DNA from: Lineus longissimus | Lineage: Eukaryota; Nemertea; Pilidiophora; Heteronemertea; Lineidae | DNA: 64,000 bases | Assembly (NCBI RefSeq): GCF_910592395.1 | Contig: NC_088322.1 | Location: 5,081,431 to 5,145,430, forward strand | Direction of reading: 5' to 3' | Shown: positions 1 through 8,745 of the stretch, piece by piece | How the letters are laid out: each line of letters starts with the position of its first letter | How positions within the stretch are numbered: the stretch's first letter is position 1 | Translations under genes and position numbers: made by a program | Notes under the pieces: generated by a model | Database searches by the model: none | Told to the model about the DNA's origin: nothing | Seen by the model: the letters and a program-made list of their open reading frames with translations, nothing else

Positions 1-53
1 TATGAATTGTATCTGCTTACTCAGCTGAGCGCCAGGCCCTTGGGCCTCTTGTT
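1..53 (+). mobile_element. Right end of a CTCACCT-type (Helentron-like) non-autonomous element
   Basis: The window opens in the last bases of an element whose 3' end is a short hairpin (AGGCCC at 34-39, loop TT, GGGCCT at 42-47) followed by CTTGTT. A GCTGAGC motif at 24-30 lies where the other copies in this window carry AGGTGAGC. The remainder lies outside the window. The right side abuts the minus-strand BEL gag remnant, so this element probably interrupted it. Family assignment rests on shared terminal architecture and general knowledge of bivalve repeats. Confidence 0.55.
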
Positions 54-439
54 ACACAAGTTTTATCCGGTGGTATGGTAGCTCTAGCTGGACCTGTAGT
101 CACTGTAGCCTTCCTTTTCTCCATGAAAATCTTTGCCTTGGTGATTTTTATTCAATCAGCCAACGCCCGTTCAGATGTTTCATCCACTTCAACTTTTGCT
201 AGAGACTCGTCAAGTTCCAGCAACAGGAACTCGATTTTCGTGTTCATTATCTGCAAATCCTTGATCTCTTCAAGTAAAATGTCTAAAATCGATTGCACCA
301 ACTCAAAATCGTCCGCGTCTGCAATTACTTTGTTGACGACACCTTCAATTTTCTTGGCAACCATCGTGAAAGTCGTGCGTTTACTTCCACGCTGGAACCT
401 CATTTCACTCAGCTCGTCTTTAGGATCCATGGGCGGCAT
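54..439 (-). pseudogene. BEL/Pao-like gag N-terminus, truncated, minus strand
   Basis: Reading the minus strand from the ATG at 439-437, an acidic, leucine-rich, coiled-coil-like reading frame of about 95 codons runs to a TGA at 154-152. The same frame continues open beyond the stop to about position 54, where the neighbouring element interrupts it. Charge pattern, length and position just downstream of a primer-binding site fit the N-terminal helical segment of BEL/Pao gag proteins, which form the capsid precursor. The rest of gag and all of pol are missing. It is oriented away from the plus-strand BEL element beginning at 3.6 kb and has a different N-terminus, so it is probably a second element. 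BEL is favoured over Gypsy because of the primer site and adjacent LTR-like unit, but this is inference. Confidence 0.55.
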
Positions 440-458
440 GTTATTCGTTTTAGATAGC

Positions 459-477
459 AATCCTGGTCACGGCACCA
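459..477 (-). other. Primer-binding site resembling the tRNA-His 3' end
   Basis: On the minus strand the sequence TGGTGCCGTGACCAGGATT is complementary to a tRNA 3' end whose acceptor stem would begin GCCGTGA, as in metazoan tRNA-His, plus CCA. It lies 2 nt inside the LTR-like unit (unit edge at 480) and upstream of the minus-strand gag start, the expected place for a primer-binding site. The tRNA identity is from memory of tRNA-His sequences; the T-arm portion differs from the human one. Confidence 0.6.
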
Positions 478-479
478 TT

Positions 480-696
480 TGTCAAAGATTTGGTTAAGTT
501 ACCCTTTATTCCATAAGTCACTGTAAGGTGCTGCCATCTTTCTTTCCATTAATGTAATTTCACGCTCTCCCAATAGATGGTGCTTTTTTATTATGTAATA
601 AAATCGTCTGCTAATTTTTACCCGATTTCGTTGTTCGTTTGGCTTCGCTCGCCGTCTTTTTACGCCCTAAATGTCGAGACCACAGATCATTCTCGA
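480..696. repeat. LTR-like 217-bp unit, copy 1
   Basis: This is the first of two head-to-tail copies. It begins TGTCAAAG and ends around GATCATTCTCGA, and copy 2 begins at 697 with the same TGTCAAAG. On the minus strand it ends ...TTTGACA, with an AATAAA about 30 nt before that end, directly beside a primer-binding site. It contains no coding sequence. Orientation is ambiguous because a plus-strand primer-binding site lies just beyond copy 2. Confidence 0.65.
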
Positions 697-806
697 TGTC
701 AAAGATTGGGTTAAGTTACCCTTTAATTCCATAAGTCACCGTAAGGTGCTGCCATCTTTCTTTCAATTAATGTAATATCACGCTCTTCCAATAGATGGTG
801 CTTTTT

Positions 807-3476
807 AGCTCACCTGTCAGGTGAGCTAATACGATACCGCGGCGTCTGGCGTCAGTCGTTGTCCGTCGTCGTCGTCGTCGTCGTCCGTCGTTAACTTTTG
901 ACAAAATCGTGGCACGTTTCTTAACCGCTTGACCCAGAAAGTTCATACTTGGTGTGTGGGTACCCCTAGGCAAGACCTTCCTTCAGAATGAAAATCAGCA
1001 CAATTTGACTGCTGGTCTGCCATATAGGGGGTGCTCTTTGAAAACCTATTTTTGTCATTTTGAAGCTTATGGTTAAAGCTAGAGCGATGAAAATTTTATG
1101 GTGGGTGTATCTAATAAAGGTACATCACATATCGCGCGGGTTTTTGATTTGACCTTCATTTCAAGGTCACAGAGGTCAAACTCTAAAATTTCTTTGATCA
1201 TGGCACGTTTTTTTGCTATTGTTCATAGAGTCTCTAAATTTGATATGTAGACACCTATTGGGCATCTCTACATGTTGACACAGATTTAGGTCATTGTGAC
1301 CTACTATTCAGGTATAAGTAGGTCAAGGTTAAAAAAGCCCATTTTCTTTATTCCAGCAGATTGAAGTTTGAAATGAAGTTTAAGAGGTTGGCCTGATATA
1401 GAGGTTTCGATATTAAATGGATTAATTTCGTTTCATATCACTAGGTGGCGGCATTGTGCAAAAATGTCAGTTGGCACATTGCCAGCAGTTTTGAATTTCG
1501 TGGTTCGAGGCAATCCGTCGGGGTATCCCAGATGCGAAGTGTTGTACTGTGCCACTCGATCTGCATACTACAAGTATGGAAGACAGCCATTTTATGAATT
1601 TGAAGCGAGACGAAGAAGGAATTAAATCACCTTGAATCAATGCCAAAACTTAATCATCCGCTCTTCGGATGAGGTCGTATGTGTTGATTACATTCTTGTG
1701 ATTGGTTTGAGATTATTAGTTTGTCCTCATTGCCGGTTGTTTTAGAAAATTTTGACTGTGATTGGAAGGTAAAATGAGAAACTTGTCACACTGTTCTTCG
1801 GCTTGGAATGGGGATAGTCAATGCAGAGCCAGTTGGTACAAGCTGCCTTGCGAATCAGGGTGGCGTAATAATACTGTGAAAGAACAATAAAATGATGAAT
1901 TGTAGCAGTGTGTGTCAGAAATTATGTGATTTCCATTGCATTTGACGTTCCCTAAGTTTCGAGAGTATGGCAAAATGGCGGCTGCCGTCAGTGGAGATTA
2001 GCGTCAAGCCGGAACCTTTCGTTACAATGTGGGCTTTTAAACACAAGTTAATTGTTTATAATCACCCAGACGCTACTCATTAGGTAAACCTCTACTAAAA
2101 ACACTTGCTTTAATTTTTGTAAACATGTCACGAGTGCTTAAAAAGAACCATTTTTGTGATCGTTTTTCGTCGCTGTAGAAATGTACACAGTCGGAGTCAG
2201 TCAGTGTGTCAACACAACAACGGTGTTAGTATACACATGAATCCATGATACACGGAGACACGAATGTAAACATTTGCCTGTTGGGTCGGAAGGAGTTCAC
2301 CGTTACCGATCACTGCCCCAAGAAAGGTCATCTGAGCTGGTTGACTAAAGTAGATGATGATAATGATGAAAGTGTAGCGTAGCTGTCATCAGTGCTTTTA
2401 TAGTTAGGCCTAGGCTATATAGTCGGATTCACAAGTAAATGTCACTGACTGCCCTTTGGGTCGCTGTGCAAAAACTATTGGGCCAATTTCTTCAAAGTTT
2501 GGTTTTCTTGAATCTAATTTCGGGACCCAACACAATTTCCAGGTTAGAAATTTGCAAATTATAAAGAAAAAAATTGTCAACTTTGGAGCCCTTTGGCCAT
2601 TTTGGGGGAATCTGGAGGGCCCGATTTTTTTTTTATGGATAGTTCTAAATGAAACTTGGAAGCTTTAAAGATACACACGAAAAAAAACTAACCTGAACAT
2701 TTCAGCAAAATGCATCCAGAAATAAGCAGTACAGAGGAGAAAATGTCAAAATCAATACACTACGTCAATGTACACCAATACATACAAAAAAATTATTTAG
2801 TAACCATGGTTACTGAAATATGAAAATCCTCTTGGGTCCCGAAATTAGATTCAAGAAAAACCAAACTTTGAAGAAATCGGCCCAGTAGTTTTTGCGCAGC
2901 GGCCCAAAAGTGCAGTGACATTTACTTATGAATCCGACTATAGGGCTGTCTTGTAACTATGTTATTGTCTCAAAAGTGAATACAAACTGCTACCTAGTTA
3001 CTCAGTACATCATATTCTATACTGTGCATTCCTTGCTTCAATTGTTCTTGTATCATATTTTTCAACATTTCTCTCTAATCGCAAGCCGAGGATAAATACT
3101 CCTTTCAAGATAGCGTAATCACACGCAATTCCACAGGTACATCCCATTCATTTGAAATTTCGGCCAATGACAGCAGGTTTTACAAAATGTAAATGGGCTG
3201 TTTATTTTCAATAGTCACTGAATAGCTAAGACACATGTAAACCCGTCTTAATTGGCCAGTAAAACATCTCTCAGCTTCTCCCACAAATAACGATTCACTT
3301 ATTCCAACGTCAGTAACATGTGCACGCGGAAAACAATACGACGAACTCCACTTTTTCAAGACAAACCACACCATCCCACAACTATTGCATGATTAACCCC
3401 TAACAATGACAAGTTCTTCCTCATACTCTCCCTTTCATATCGACAGGTGAGCACAATGGCCCTGGCTATTTCATTT
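807..3476 (+). mobile_element. CTCACCT-type Helentron-like element inserted in an LTR
   Basis: The left end is a near-perfect hairpin (AGCTCACCTG, one base, CAGGTGAGCT at 807-827) followed by a CGT microsatellite (861-892) and the GTGGCACGTTTCTTAACCGC motif at 909-928, shared with other copies. The right end has AGGTGAGC (3444-3451), a hairpin ATGGCC-CT-GGCTAT (3455-3468) and TTTCATTTT. The two ends carry inverted AGCTCACCT/AGGTGAGC motifs. The host T-run resumes exactly at the flanks, with no obvious duplication. Inverted subterminal repeats, a 3' hairpin and a T-T target are known for Helentron-derived elements. There is no RepHel gene, so it is non-autonomous. The interior 1350-2419 and 2941-3440 holds no gene I can recognise. 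Confidence 0.65.
2420..2940. mobile_element. MITE with ~110-bp terminal inverted repeats
   Basis: The first ~112 bases (from TAGTCGGATTCACAAGTAAA) recur as a reverse complement at the right end (about 2830-2940), with a few mismatches. The element is flanked on both sides by TA (2418-2419 and 2941-2942), which fits a Tc1/mariner-type TA target duplication. The centre has no coding sequence; a short open frame at 2456-2668 crosses the inverted repeat and is not considered a gene. It lies inside the larger CTCACCT element, so it inserted later or was captured. Confidence 0.65.
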
Positions 3477-3589
3477 TATTATGTGATAAAATCGTCTGCT
3501 AAATTTTACCCGATTTCGTTGTTCGTTTGGCTTCGTTCGCCGTCTTTTTACGCCCTAAATGTCGAGACCACAGATCATCCTCGATATGT

Positions 3590-3607
3590 TGGTGCCGAAA
3601 CCCGGGA
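3590..3607 (+). other. Primer-binding site matching the tRNA-Phe 3' end
   Basis: TGGTGCCGAAACCCGGGA is the exact complement of the 3' terminal 18 nt of metazoan tRNA-Phe (acceptor stem beginning GCCGAAA, plus CCA) as I know that tRNA. It stands between the LTR-like unit and the gag ATG at 3654. This supports the element's start and plus orientation. The spacing of a few nucleotides from the LTR end depends on where that end is drawn. Confidence 0.75.
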
Positions 3608-3653
3608 AAATAACATCTTCCGAACAAGTAGGGGCGTAAAAAAGCCAAGTAAG

Positions 3654-4627
3654 ATGCCTCAGGCGAACGAAGAATTGAACGGACTTTTGAAGTCGCGAGC
3701 GTCAGCAAATGCATTGGACGATGCATGTAGCGATGCGCGTAAAGACACTGCAGACGCCGATGTTGATTTTTCGGCTGCGAAAGTGGTTATAGAGGAGGCT
3801 ATTGGCGTCTCGCTGCTCTGGAAGGTGTCCAGAGGGAAGTTGAAGAATCCCTGCCTGAGGAGCAATTGGAAGTGGACATTGATGTCGCTTTTGGAACAGT
3901 TTCAAAGGCTAAAAGAGTCCGAACCGAGGCCATTGTTTTGGTCAACAAGTTGAATCAGAAAGTCAACGTGAATAGAGACAAAAGTGGTGGGCTTAGCCCA
4001 AGTAGTCATAGTGACTTGGAGTCGCCGAGTGGCGCCGTTAGTCGAAGTAGCAGCGATGTGGGTGGTGTTGGTAGTGTCCGATTGCCAAAACTGCAGCTGC
4101 CAAAGTTCAGTGGTGAAATAACCGAGTGGCAAAGTTTCTGCGATCAGTTTGAGGCCCTGGTCGAGAACTCTTCAATCCCTGTCATTAGTAAATTTTCTTA
4201 CCTCCAGTCGTTGTTGGAGGGGGTGGCCCGAGGAGTGATTCGAGGACTGGCTGCGACCGAGGGTAACTACTCTGTTGCACGCAGACTTCTAGTCCAGCGC
4301 TATGGGCGCAAGGAGCGCTTAATTTTTGCGCATATTCAGTCTCTTCTACAAACGAGTATGCCGGCTCATAGCAGTAAGGGCAATCGAGTGTCACATCTCT
4401 GGTATTTGCAAGATGAGTTGATGCTGCACATCCGTAGTTTGGTGTCTTTGGGCATACGAGGACAGGAGTATGGGTTCTTCATGACGCCACTGATTCTGTC
4501 ACGACTTCCAACTGACATCCGACTTGAATGGGCTCGTGATGGTGATGGAAAGGAAGCTGACTTAGAGTTTCTTCTTGAATTTCCACGGATGGAAATAATG
4601 TGCCGAGAACGATCAGAGAGTTTCTAA
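3654..4627 (+). pseudogene. BEL/Pao gag, N-terminal and DUF1759 region, frameshifted
   Basis: An ATG at 3654 begins an Ala/Asp-rich helical region. Near 3800-3806 the frame changes, and the second frame then runs to a stop at 4625-4627. After a serine-rich linker (about 3985-4075) comes the conserved gag core starting with a Leu-Pro-Lys-Leu motif and a Phe-x-Gly...Trp-x-x-Phe motif near 4085-4150, typical of the DUF1759 family found in BEL gag. The following helical part contains the usual Ala-x-x-Leu-Leu...Arg-Tyr-Gly segment (4270-4310). Gag packages the RNA in particles. The single-base frameshift in the N-terminal part shows the copy is inactive. Confidence 0.85.
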
Positions 4628-5342
4628 GTGCTCGCCCTGGGCAGTGGTGGTTCTGGCAATGTCTGTTGCTACTGCGTCAGCATTGCAGACTAGTTCTAGT
4701 GATACCAAGAAGTGTGGGTTCTGTAGCAAACCTCATGCTTCAGGGAAACGCTGGGAGGTTATGAAACTTTCTCCGGAAGGCCGCCATAAACGTGTACTGT
4801 CTGCAAGATTGTGTTTTCGGTGTCTTAGCAGCTCGCATGTAGCTAAGCAATGTGGTGCCAAGTGCTCCAAGTGTAATGGTCGCCATCACCTGATTTTGTG
4901 TGAAAACAAGCCTTGTAGTGGTACTGGTAGTGGTAGTGCCATAAGTGGCAAGAGTAGCGGTAAACCCAAAGTTGGTAACCATGGTAACGAAGGAGAAGTT
5001 TCTTCTCAGTCAGGCGTTTTGCATACAGTAACTTCATCTAAGATGAATACAACTAGTACAATGCTGCAAACAGCAAGAGTTAGGGTACAAGGTGAACATG
5101 GGTTTACAGAAGCAACTGTGCTTTTTGATAGTGGGGCCGATAGGTCATACATTTACTCAAGTCTAGTAAAAAAGCCTATATCATATGCTGCCTTTGGAGG
5201 TAGTAAAAATACTGGTAACATGAGTAACTTGTATAATGTGTCATTACAGGATTACTTTGGAAAGACGAGTGTGTCCTTGTGTGCTGCTGAAGTTCCAGCT
5301 GCTGTCCCCTTCTTAGACCCTCTCTACCACAGGATATTCTGA
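4628..5342 (+). pseudogene. BEL/Pao gag-pol: Cys/His knuckles and aspartic protease start
   Basis: After another frame change near 4630 this frame is open from 4644 to a stop at 5340-5342. It holds an array of cysteine and histidine pairs (Cys-x2-Cys at about 4710-4722, then Cys-x2-Cys, His, Cys and Cys-x2-Cys...His-His...Cys to about 4910), the nucleic-acid-binding knuckles of BEL elements. A low-complexity Gly/Ser linker follows. Then comes the retropepsin active site Leu-Phe-Asp-Ser-Gly-Ala at 5121-5138, with Asp-Ser-Gly intact. The protease part continues past the stop in another frame. Confidence 0.85.
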
Positions 5343-5737
5343 GTAGTTTTGGCTCTGATGTAGTCTTGGCTGACACGGTGTGTGAGGATAGGCAGGTTTC
5401 GATTGATATTTTGATTGGGCTTGATTTCTACTGGAAGTTTATCAAAGCTCAACGTGTCTGTCAGGTGGGTAGTTTAGTAGCACAGGAGTCTTGTTTTGGC
5501 TGGATTTTGTCTGGTTCTTGGACTGAGCCGTCATGCCAGTCACCTAGTTTAGTAACAGTGTCCCCTCTCAGCTCTTGTGTTTACAGAACGTGCCAGAGTC
5601 TGTGCTTCGAAACTTTTGGGATTTGGAGTCAATTGGTATCGCATCCTTCCCCCCTGATTCTGATGTTTCTAACCCAAAGTTTGACCCAGTCTTTCAGCAA
5701 TTTTCAGAAAAGGTTGAGAGGTCTGAAGGTCGATATG
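5343..5737 (+). pseudogene. BEL/Pao protease end and linker to reverse transcriptase
   Basis: Two overlapping frames carry this segment. The first (about 5366-5520) has the Ile-Gly-Leu-Asp-Phe-Tyr-Trp motif, then a Phe-Gly-Trp-Ile-Leu-Ser-Gly motif, which ends the protease/A17 region of BEL pol. The second (from 5575) has the Asn-Phe-Trp-Asp-Leu-Glu-Ser-Ile-Gly-Ile motif that normally stands just before RT. A frameshift separates them near 5570. The segment stops abruptly at 5737, where a transposon is inserted after the GATATG target; the homologous continuation begins at 7221. Confidence 0.85.
5732..5737. other. Left target-site duplication GATATG of the hAT-like insertion
   Basis: GATATG here is repeated at 7215-7220 on the other side of the inserted element. 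Removing the insertion and one copy brings the two halves of the conserved pre-RT motif of the BEL gene back together in one frame across the junction, strong support for the boundary. Typical hAT duplications are 8 bp; only 6 bp match here, so two outer bases may have mutated or the class may differ. Confidence 0.75.
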
Positions 5738-7214
5738 CAGTGTTCTCCACCGTATCTGCTTTAATAGGGGCGGATGTACCGAAATATATACCTCGAAATC
5801 ATATTAGAGCGGCCGTAGGGCGAATGATGAGTCACCACAGAGTTAATAGCCTTCTCCTCTCCTGTCACTCAGCCATGATTGATTTCGGTGTTAGGCCTAC
5901 TTTGATTGGGAGCGTTTATCGGCGGAGTGCAGCTGAGATCATAAGACTCGCTGCCGGTACTAACGTGACTCAGACTGCACCTGTCAGGTGGATTGGTTTT
6001 GACGGGAAATCACCACGTGGTCGCCGATTGACGGAGTGTGGCGGCACTCGACGTCAGGTGGATTGTTTTTTGCGGAGTAATCGCCACGCCGTGGTCGACG
6101 ATGACGCGTTATAGGAAGCATGTTGTCTGCCGGCGGCCGTATGAAAGGCCCTTTTCTCTTTTCACAATGGCCTGTCAAGTGCCTTAGCCTACAAATAATT
6201 ATATTATTATGATTCACGGTCAGGCCTAGCGGCTATAGCCATGGTTATTGACTTGCGCATTCGCCTGCGCACGAAGTTTTATATATTTCCTATAAACCAC
6301 TAACAATTTGGTTACTCAAACTTGGCCTGGGGGTCATTGTTTTACTCACCCTTTTCCACATCATACATAAGCCACGCGTATGTCCTCAGCCAATCCTTCT
6401 TGAACGAATCACCGTGCTTCGAATTACCGGTACCTTTCTTCGCTGTAGGCCTCTGTGGCGTTGCGCTAGTCGAAGGTCGATCGACATCACTGACATCACT
6501 GTCAGAAGATTCGTCTTCTGAAGATGAACCACCTTTGCTACTGCTACTAATACGGGGTTCTTCAGGAGCAGGGCACTTCGAGCCAGCCGCTACAAAACCG
6601 CATCGTTCAAGGCCCGCCATTGTTTTAGCACTGCGCGTCCGTGCTGTCCAGTCCAGTACCCCAACGCAGAAAATTCCAGTGCTATCTGCTGTAGCTAGCG
6701 CATACTGGTACTTTTCTTTTCCAGTATATAATCTCCCACCCACGCTCAGTGCTATCTCATTAAGTGGTAATTGGAGACACCACCAACAGATTGCAAATTG
6801 TTTACTGTCGGGGCTTTTGATCAATTGAACCATCAGGAGTGTTTTCTTAAGACTTAATATCCCCTCTGCTCGTGCTCGCACGTGGCCGGCCGGCCACGTG
6901 CGTAAACAGTAAACAGTGAAGCATGCGGGGCTGTTCCATTTATTGCTGCGATCGACGTAGGCTGGTGCGGCCCGACATTTACGATCTTCGGAATCATGGA
7001 ACACGTTATAAATTACAAAATCTCGCGATCAGGAATGTTCGGATGCTGAAATAATGTTTTAGGACGACTAGTTCATTTGATGAAGAACGGGAATTTTGAA
7101 AGGGGCGGTCGGGAAATTAAGAGGGGCGGGTTAGTTTTGATAAGGGCAGATTTTTCCGTCGGCAATTTTAACAGGGGCGGGCCGTCTTTATTTTTAATGG
7201 TGTGGAGAACACTG
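5738..7214 (-). mobile_element. hAT-like DNA transposon, internally deleted, inside BEL
   Basis: The 1477-bp insertion has 13-bp perfect terminal inverted repeats: CAGTGTTCTCCAC at 5738-5750 and its reverse complement GTGGAGAACACTG at 7202-7214. Inside the ends are weaker inverted similarities (GGGGCGG motifs near 5767 and 7174). The CAGTG terminus and the zinc-finger-type transposase exon on the minus strand point to the hAT superfamily. No catalytic domain of a hAT transposase is visible, so this is a non-autonomous derivative. It carries two imperfect copies of a ~44-bp direct repeat at 5983-6026 and 6053-6097 (period 70). Confidence 0.75.
6342..7004 (-). pseudogene. hAT transposase N-terminal exon (TTF-type zinc-finger region), remnant
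   Basis: The minus strand has a 220-codon open frame from 7004 to 6342. Its central part is rich in Ser, Glu and Asp, followed by a basic stretch. Its last 25 residues contain a Lys-Lys-Asp-Trp-Leu...Trp-Leu-x-Tyr-Asp pattern. This resembles the segment that precedes the first cysteines of TTF-type zinc fingers in ZNF862/KIAA1586-like hAT transposases. The frame ends within a good 5' splice-donor sequence (AAGG|GTGAGT, minus strand near 6345), so the stop may be intronic and the next exon lost. No cysteine pair of the finger itself is present. The assignment rests mainly on the C-terminal motif and the CAGTG ends. Confidence 0.5.
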
Positions 7215-7220
7215 GATATG

Positions 7221-8340
7221 AGGTGGTGTTGCCATGGTTGCGAAGAAGAAGCTGTTAAATAATGAGAGTCTAGCAAGGAAGGGTTTGAGTAGCCTGGTAC
7301 GTCGTCTTGATAAGGATTCGGTCTTGCATGAGAGGTATGATAATGTCTTCAGGGAGTATGAGGCTAGTGGATTCATAGAGGAGATCCCAGACAATGTGTT
7401 GGCTGTTCCTTATCCCACATTCTATCTGCCTCACAGACCTGTTGTTCGAGAAAGTAGTCTCACCACAAAATTGAGACCGGTTTTTGATGCCTCGGTGGCT
7501 GGTCATAATGGCATATCTCTCAATGAATGCCTTGAAACTGGCCCCTGTTTGATTCCCAGTCTTGTTGAAATCCTGATCCGATTCCGTAGATGGCCAGTTG
7601 CATTGACTGTAGATGTCACTATGGCTTCCTTGAACATTGGTGTTCAGAGAGAATATCAGGACGTCCATCGTTTTCTTTGGGAATTGGAGGGAAAAACCAG
7701 AGTCATGAGATTTTTGAGAGTTCCCTTTGGGAATAGCTCCAGTCCCTTCCTACTAAATGCTACAGAAACATCATCTCGAGTCATACCCTCCCTCAGTAGT
7801 AGTGGATGAGTTGAAGGACAATCTATTCGTGGATGATTGGTTGTGAGGTGCAGACTCAGGGTTAGAAGGTTGTGACATGTTAGATGAGGCACGGGACATC
7901 ATGAATGATGCCAAAATGCCTTTGGCTAAGTGTTCGTCCAACAACAAGGATTTGGTTGATAAGTTCAACGTTGAGTTCAGTTCAAAGCATTTGGTTGCAG
8001 AGTCTGTCAAGGTACTGGGTATGAAATGGCTGTCCCGTGAAGACTGTTTCTCATACGATGGAGTAGCAATCCCGTCTCAAGACATAGGTTGTACCAAACG
8101 CGTTGTACTGAGTCTGATTGCCAGGCTGTTCGATCCCTTAGGCTTTCTTAGTCCCTTTCTCATGGCAGCGAAGATCTTGTTTCAAGAGATTTGGCGTTTA
8201 GGTTTAGGTTGGGATGATGAGTTGCCTGAAGAGATGAAAAGTCGATTCATGGCTTGGTGTGCTGGCATTGAAGTTATCAAGACATGGAAAATACCAAGAT
8301 GCTACACTGGTGATCTCCCTTGGAAAGGTCTCACTAGTCT
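7221..8340 (+). pseudogene. BEL/Pao reverse transcriptase, broken
   Basis: The RT resumes after the insertion. A frame open at 7234-7809 carries the N-terminal fingers, an Leu-Pro-His-x-Pro-Val-Val-Arg motif near 7420-7450, and Lys-Leu-Arg-x-Val-Phe-Asp-Ala-Ser at 7469-7498. Motif A with its catalytic Asp is at about 7599-7620, followed by the Val-Pro-Phe-Gly motif near 7720. The frame shifts near 7800. The catalytic Phe-Val-Asp-Asp box follows at 7826-7837, then a TGA at 7844-7846. The next frame (7877 on) carries the thumb and connection with Val-Leu-Gly-Met-Lys-Trp. Catalytic aspartates are present, but stops and shifts make it inactive. Confidence 0.9.
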
Positions 8341-8745
8341 CGAACTTTGTGCCTTTGGAGATGCTTCCTCCAAAGGGTACGGTGCTTGTGTTTACCTGAG
8401 GATTCCAAAGGAAGATGGAACATTTGAGGTCTCACTGGTGATATCTAAGGCTAAGGTAGCCCCCTCAAGCTGGTGTCCATACCCTGCTTAGAGCTCCTAG
8501 GATCTTTGTTGTGTGCCAGGTTGCTGGTGTTTGTTCGCTCAGCCCTCAGATTGTCTGAGGATATGCCTTATCGATGTTGGACAGATTCTCAGGTTGCTCT
8601 TGCTTGGATCAAAGGTGAACAATGTAGATGGAAGGCCTTTGTTGCTAACCGTGTCAGTGAGATTCAGCAACTCACTACACCCTCTCATTGGTCTTATTGT
8701 CCTGGAAAGGACAATCCTGTAGATTTGGCCACTAGGGGGTTGTCT
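8341..8745 (+). pseudogene. BEL/Pao RNase H domain, frameshifted
   Basis: Starts with Phe-Gly-Asp-Ala-Ser...Gly-Tyr-Gly-Ala (about 8353-8390), the first catalytic aspartate motif of the retrotransposon RNase H. A single-base shift in a C-rich stretch near 8460-8475 moves the reading into the frame open from 8473. That frame carries Leu-Glu-Leu-Leu-Gly, then Trp-Thr-Asp-Ser-Gln (8578-8592, second catalytic Asp), and Asn-Pro-Val-Asp-Leu-Ala-Thr-Arg-Gly near 8710-8740. RNase H removes the RNA strand of the hybrid during reverse transcription. It is fused in order between RT and integrase, as usual in BEL. Confidence 0.85.

Larger units (their letters stand above)
697..3583. repeat. LTR-like 217-bp unit, copy 2, split by an insertion
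   Basis: The first half (697-806) matches 480-588 of copy 1 with a few substitutions, and the second half (3477-3583) matches about 590-696. Between them lies the CTCACCT-type element at 807-3476, inserted in the run of Ts after GATGGTGC. Joining the two outer pieces recovers the 217-bp unit. Just past its end, at 3590, is a tRNA-Phe-type primer-binding site and then a BEL gag gene, so this copy may serve as the 5' LTR of the plus-strand element. Confidence 0.7.

Noticed and set aside
75-497. 140-codon plus-strand open frame at the window start
   Set aside because: It is antisense to the acidic helical gag-like frame and reads as Ser-rich low complexity; the minus-strand frame has a primer-binding site in the right place.
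2456-2668. 70-codon plus-strand open frame
   Set aside because: It lies across the terminal inverted repeat of a MITE and has no protein features.
3499-5376. Minus-strand open frames across the BEL gag/protease region
   Set aside because: They are shadows of the plus-strand gag-pol, which carries ordered family motifs.
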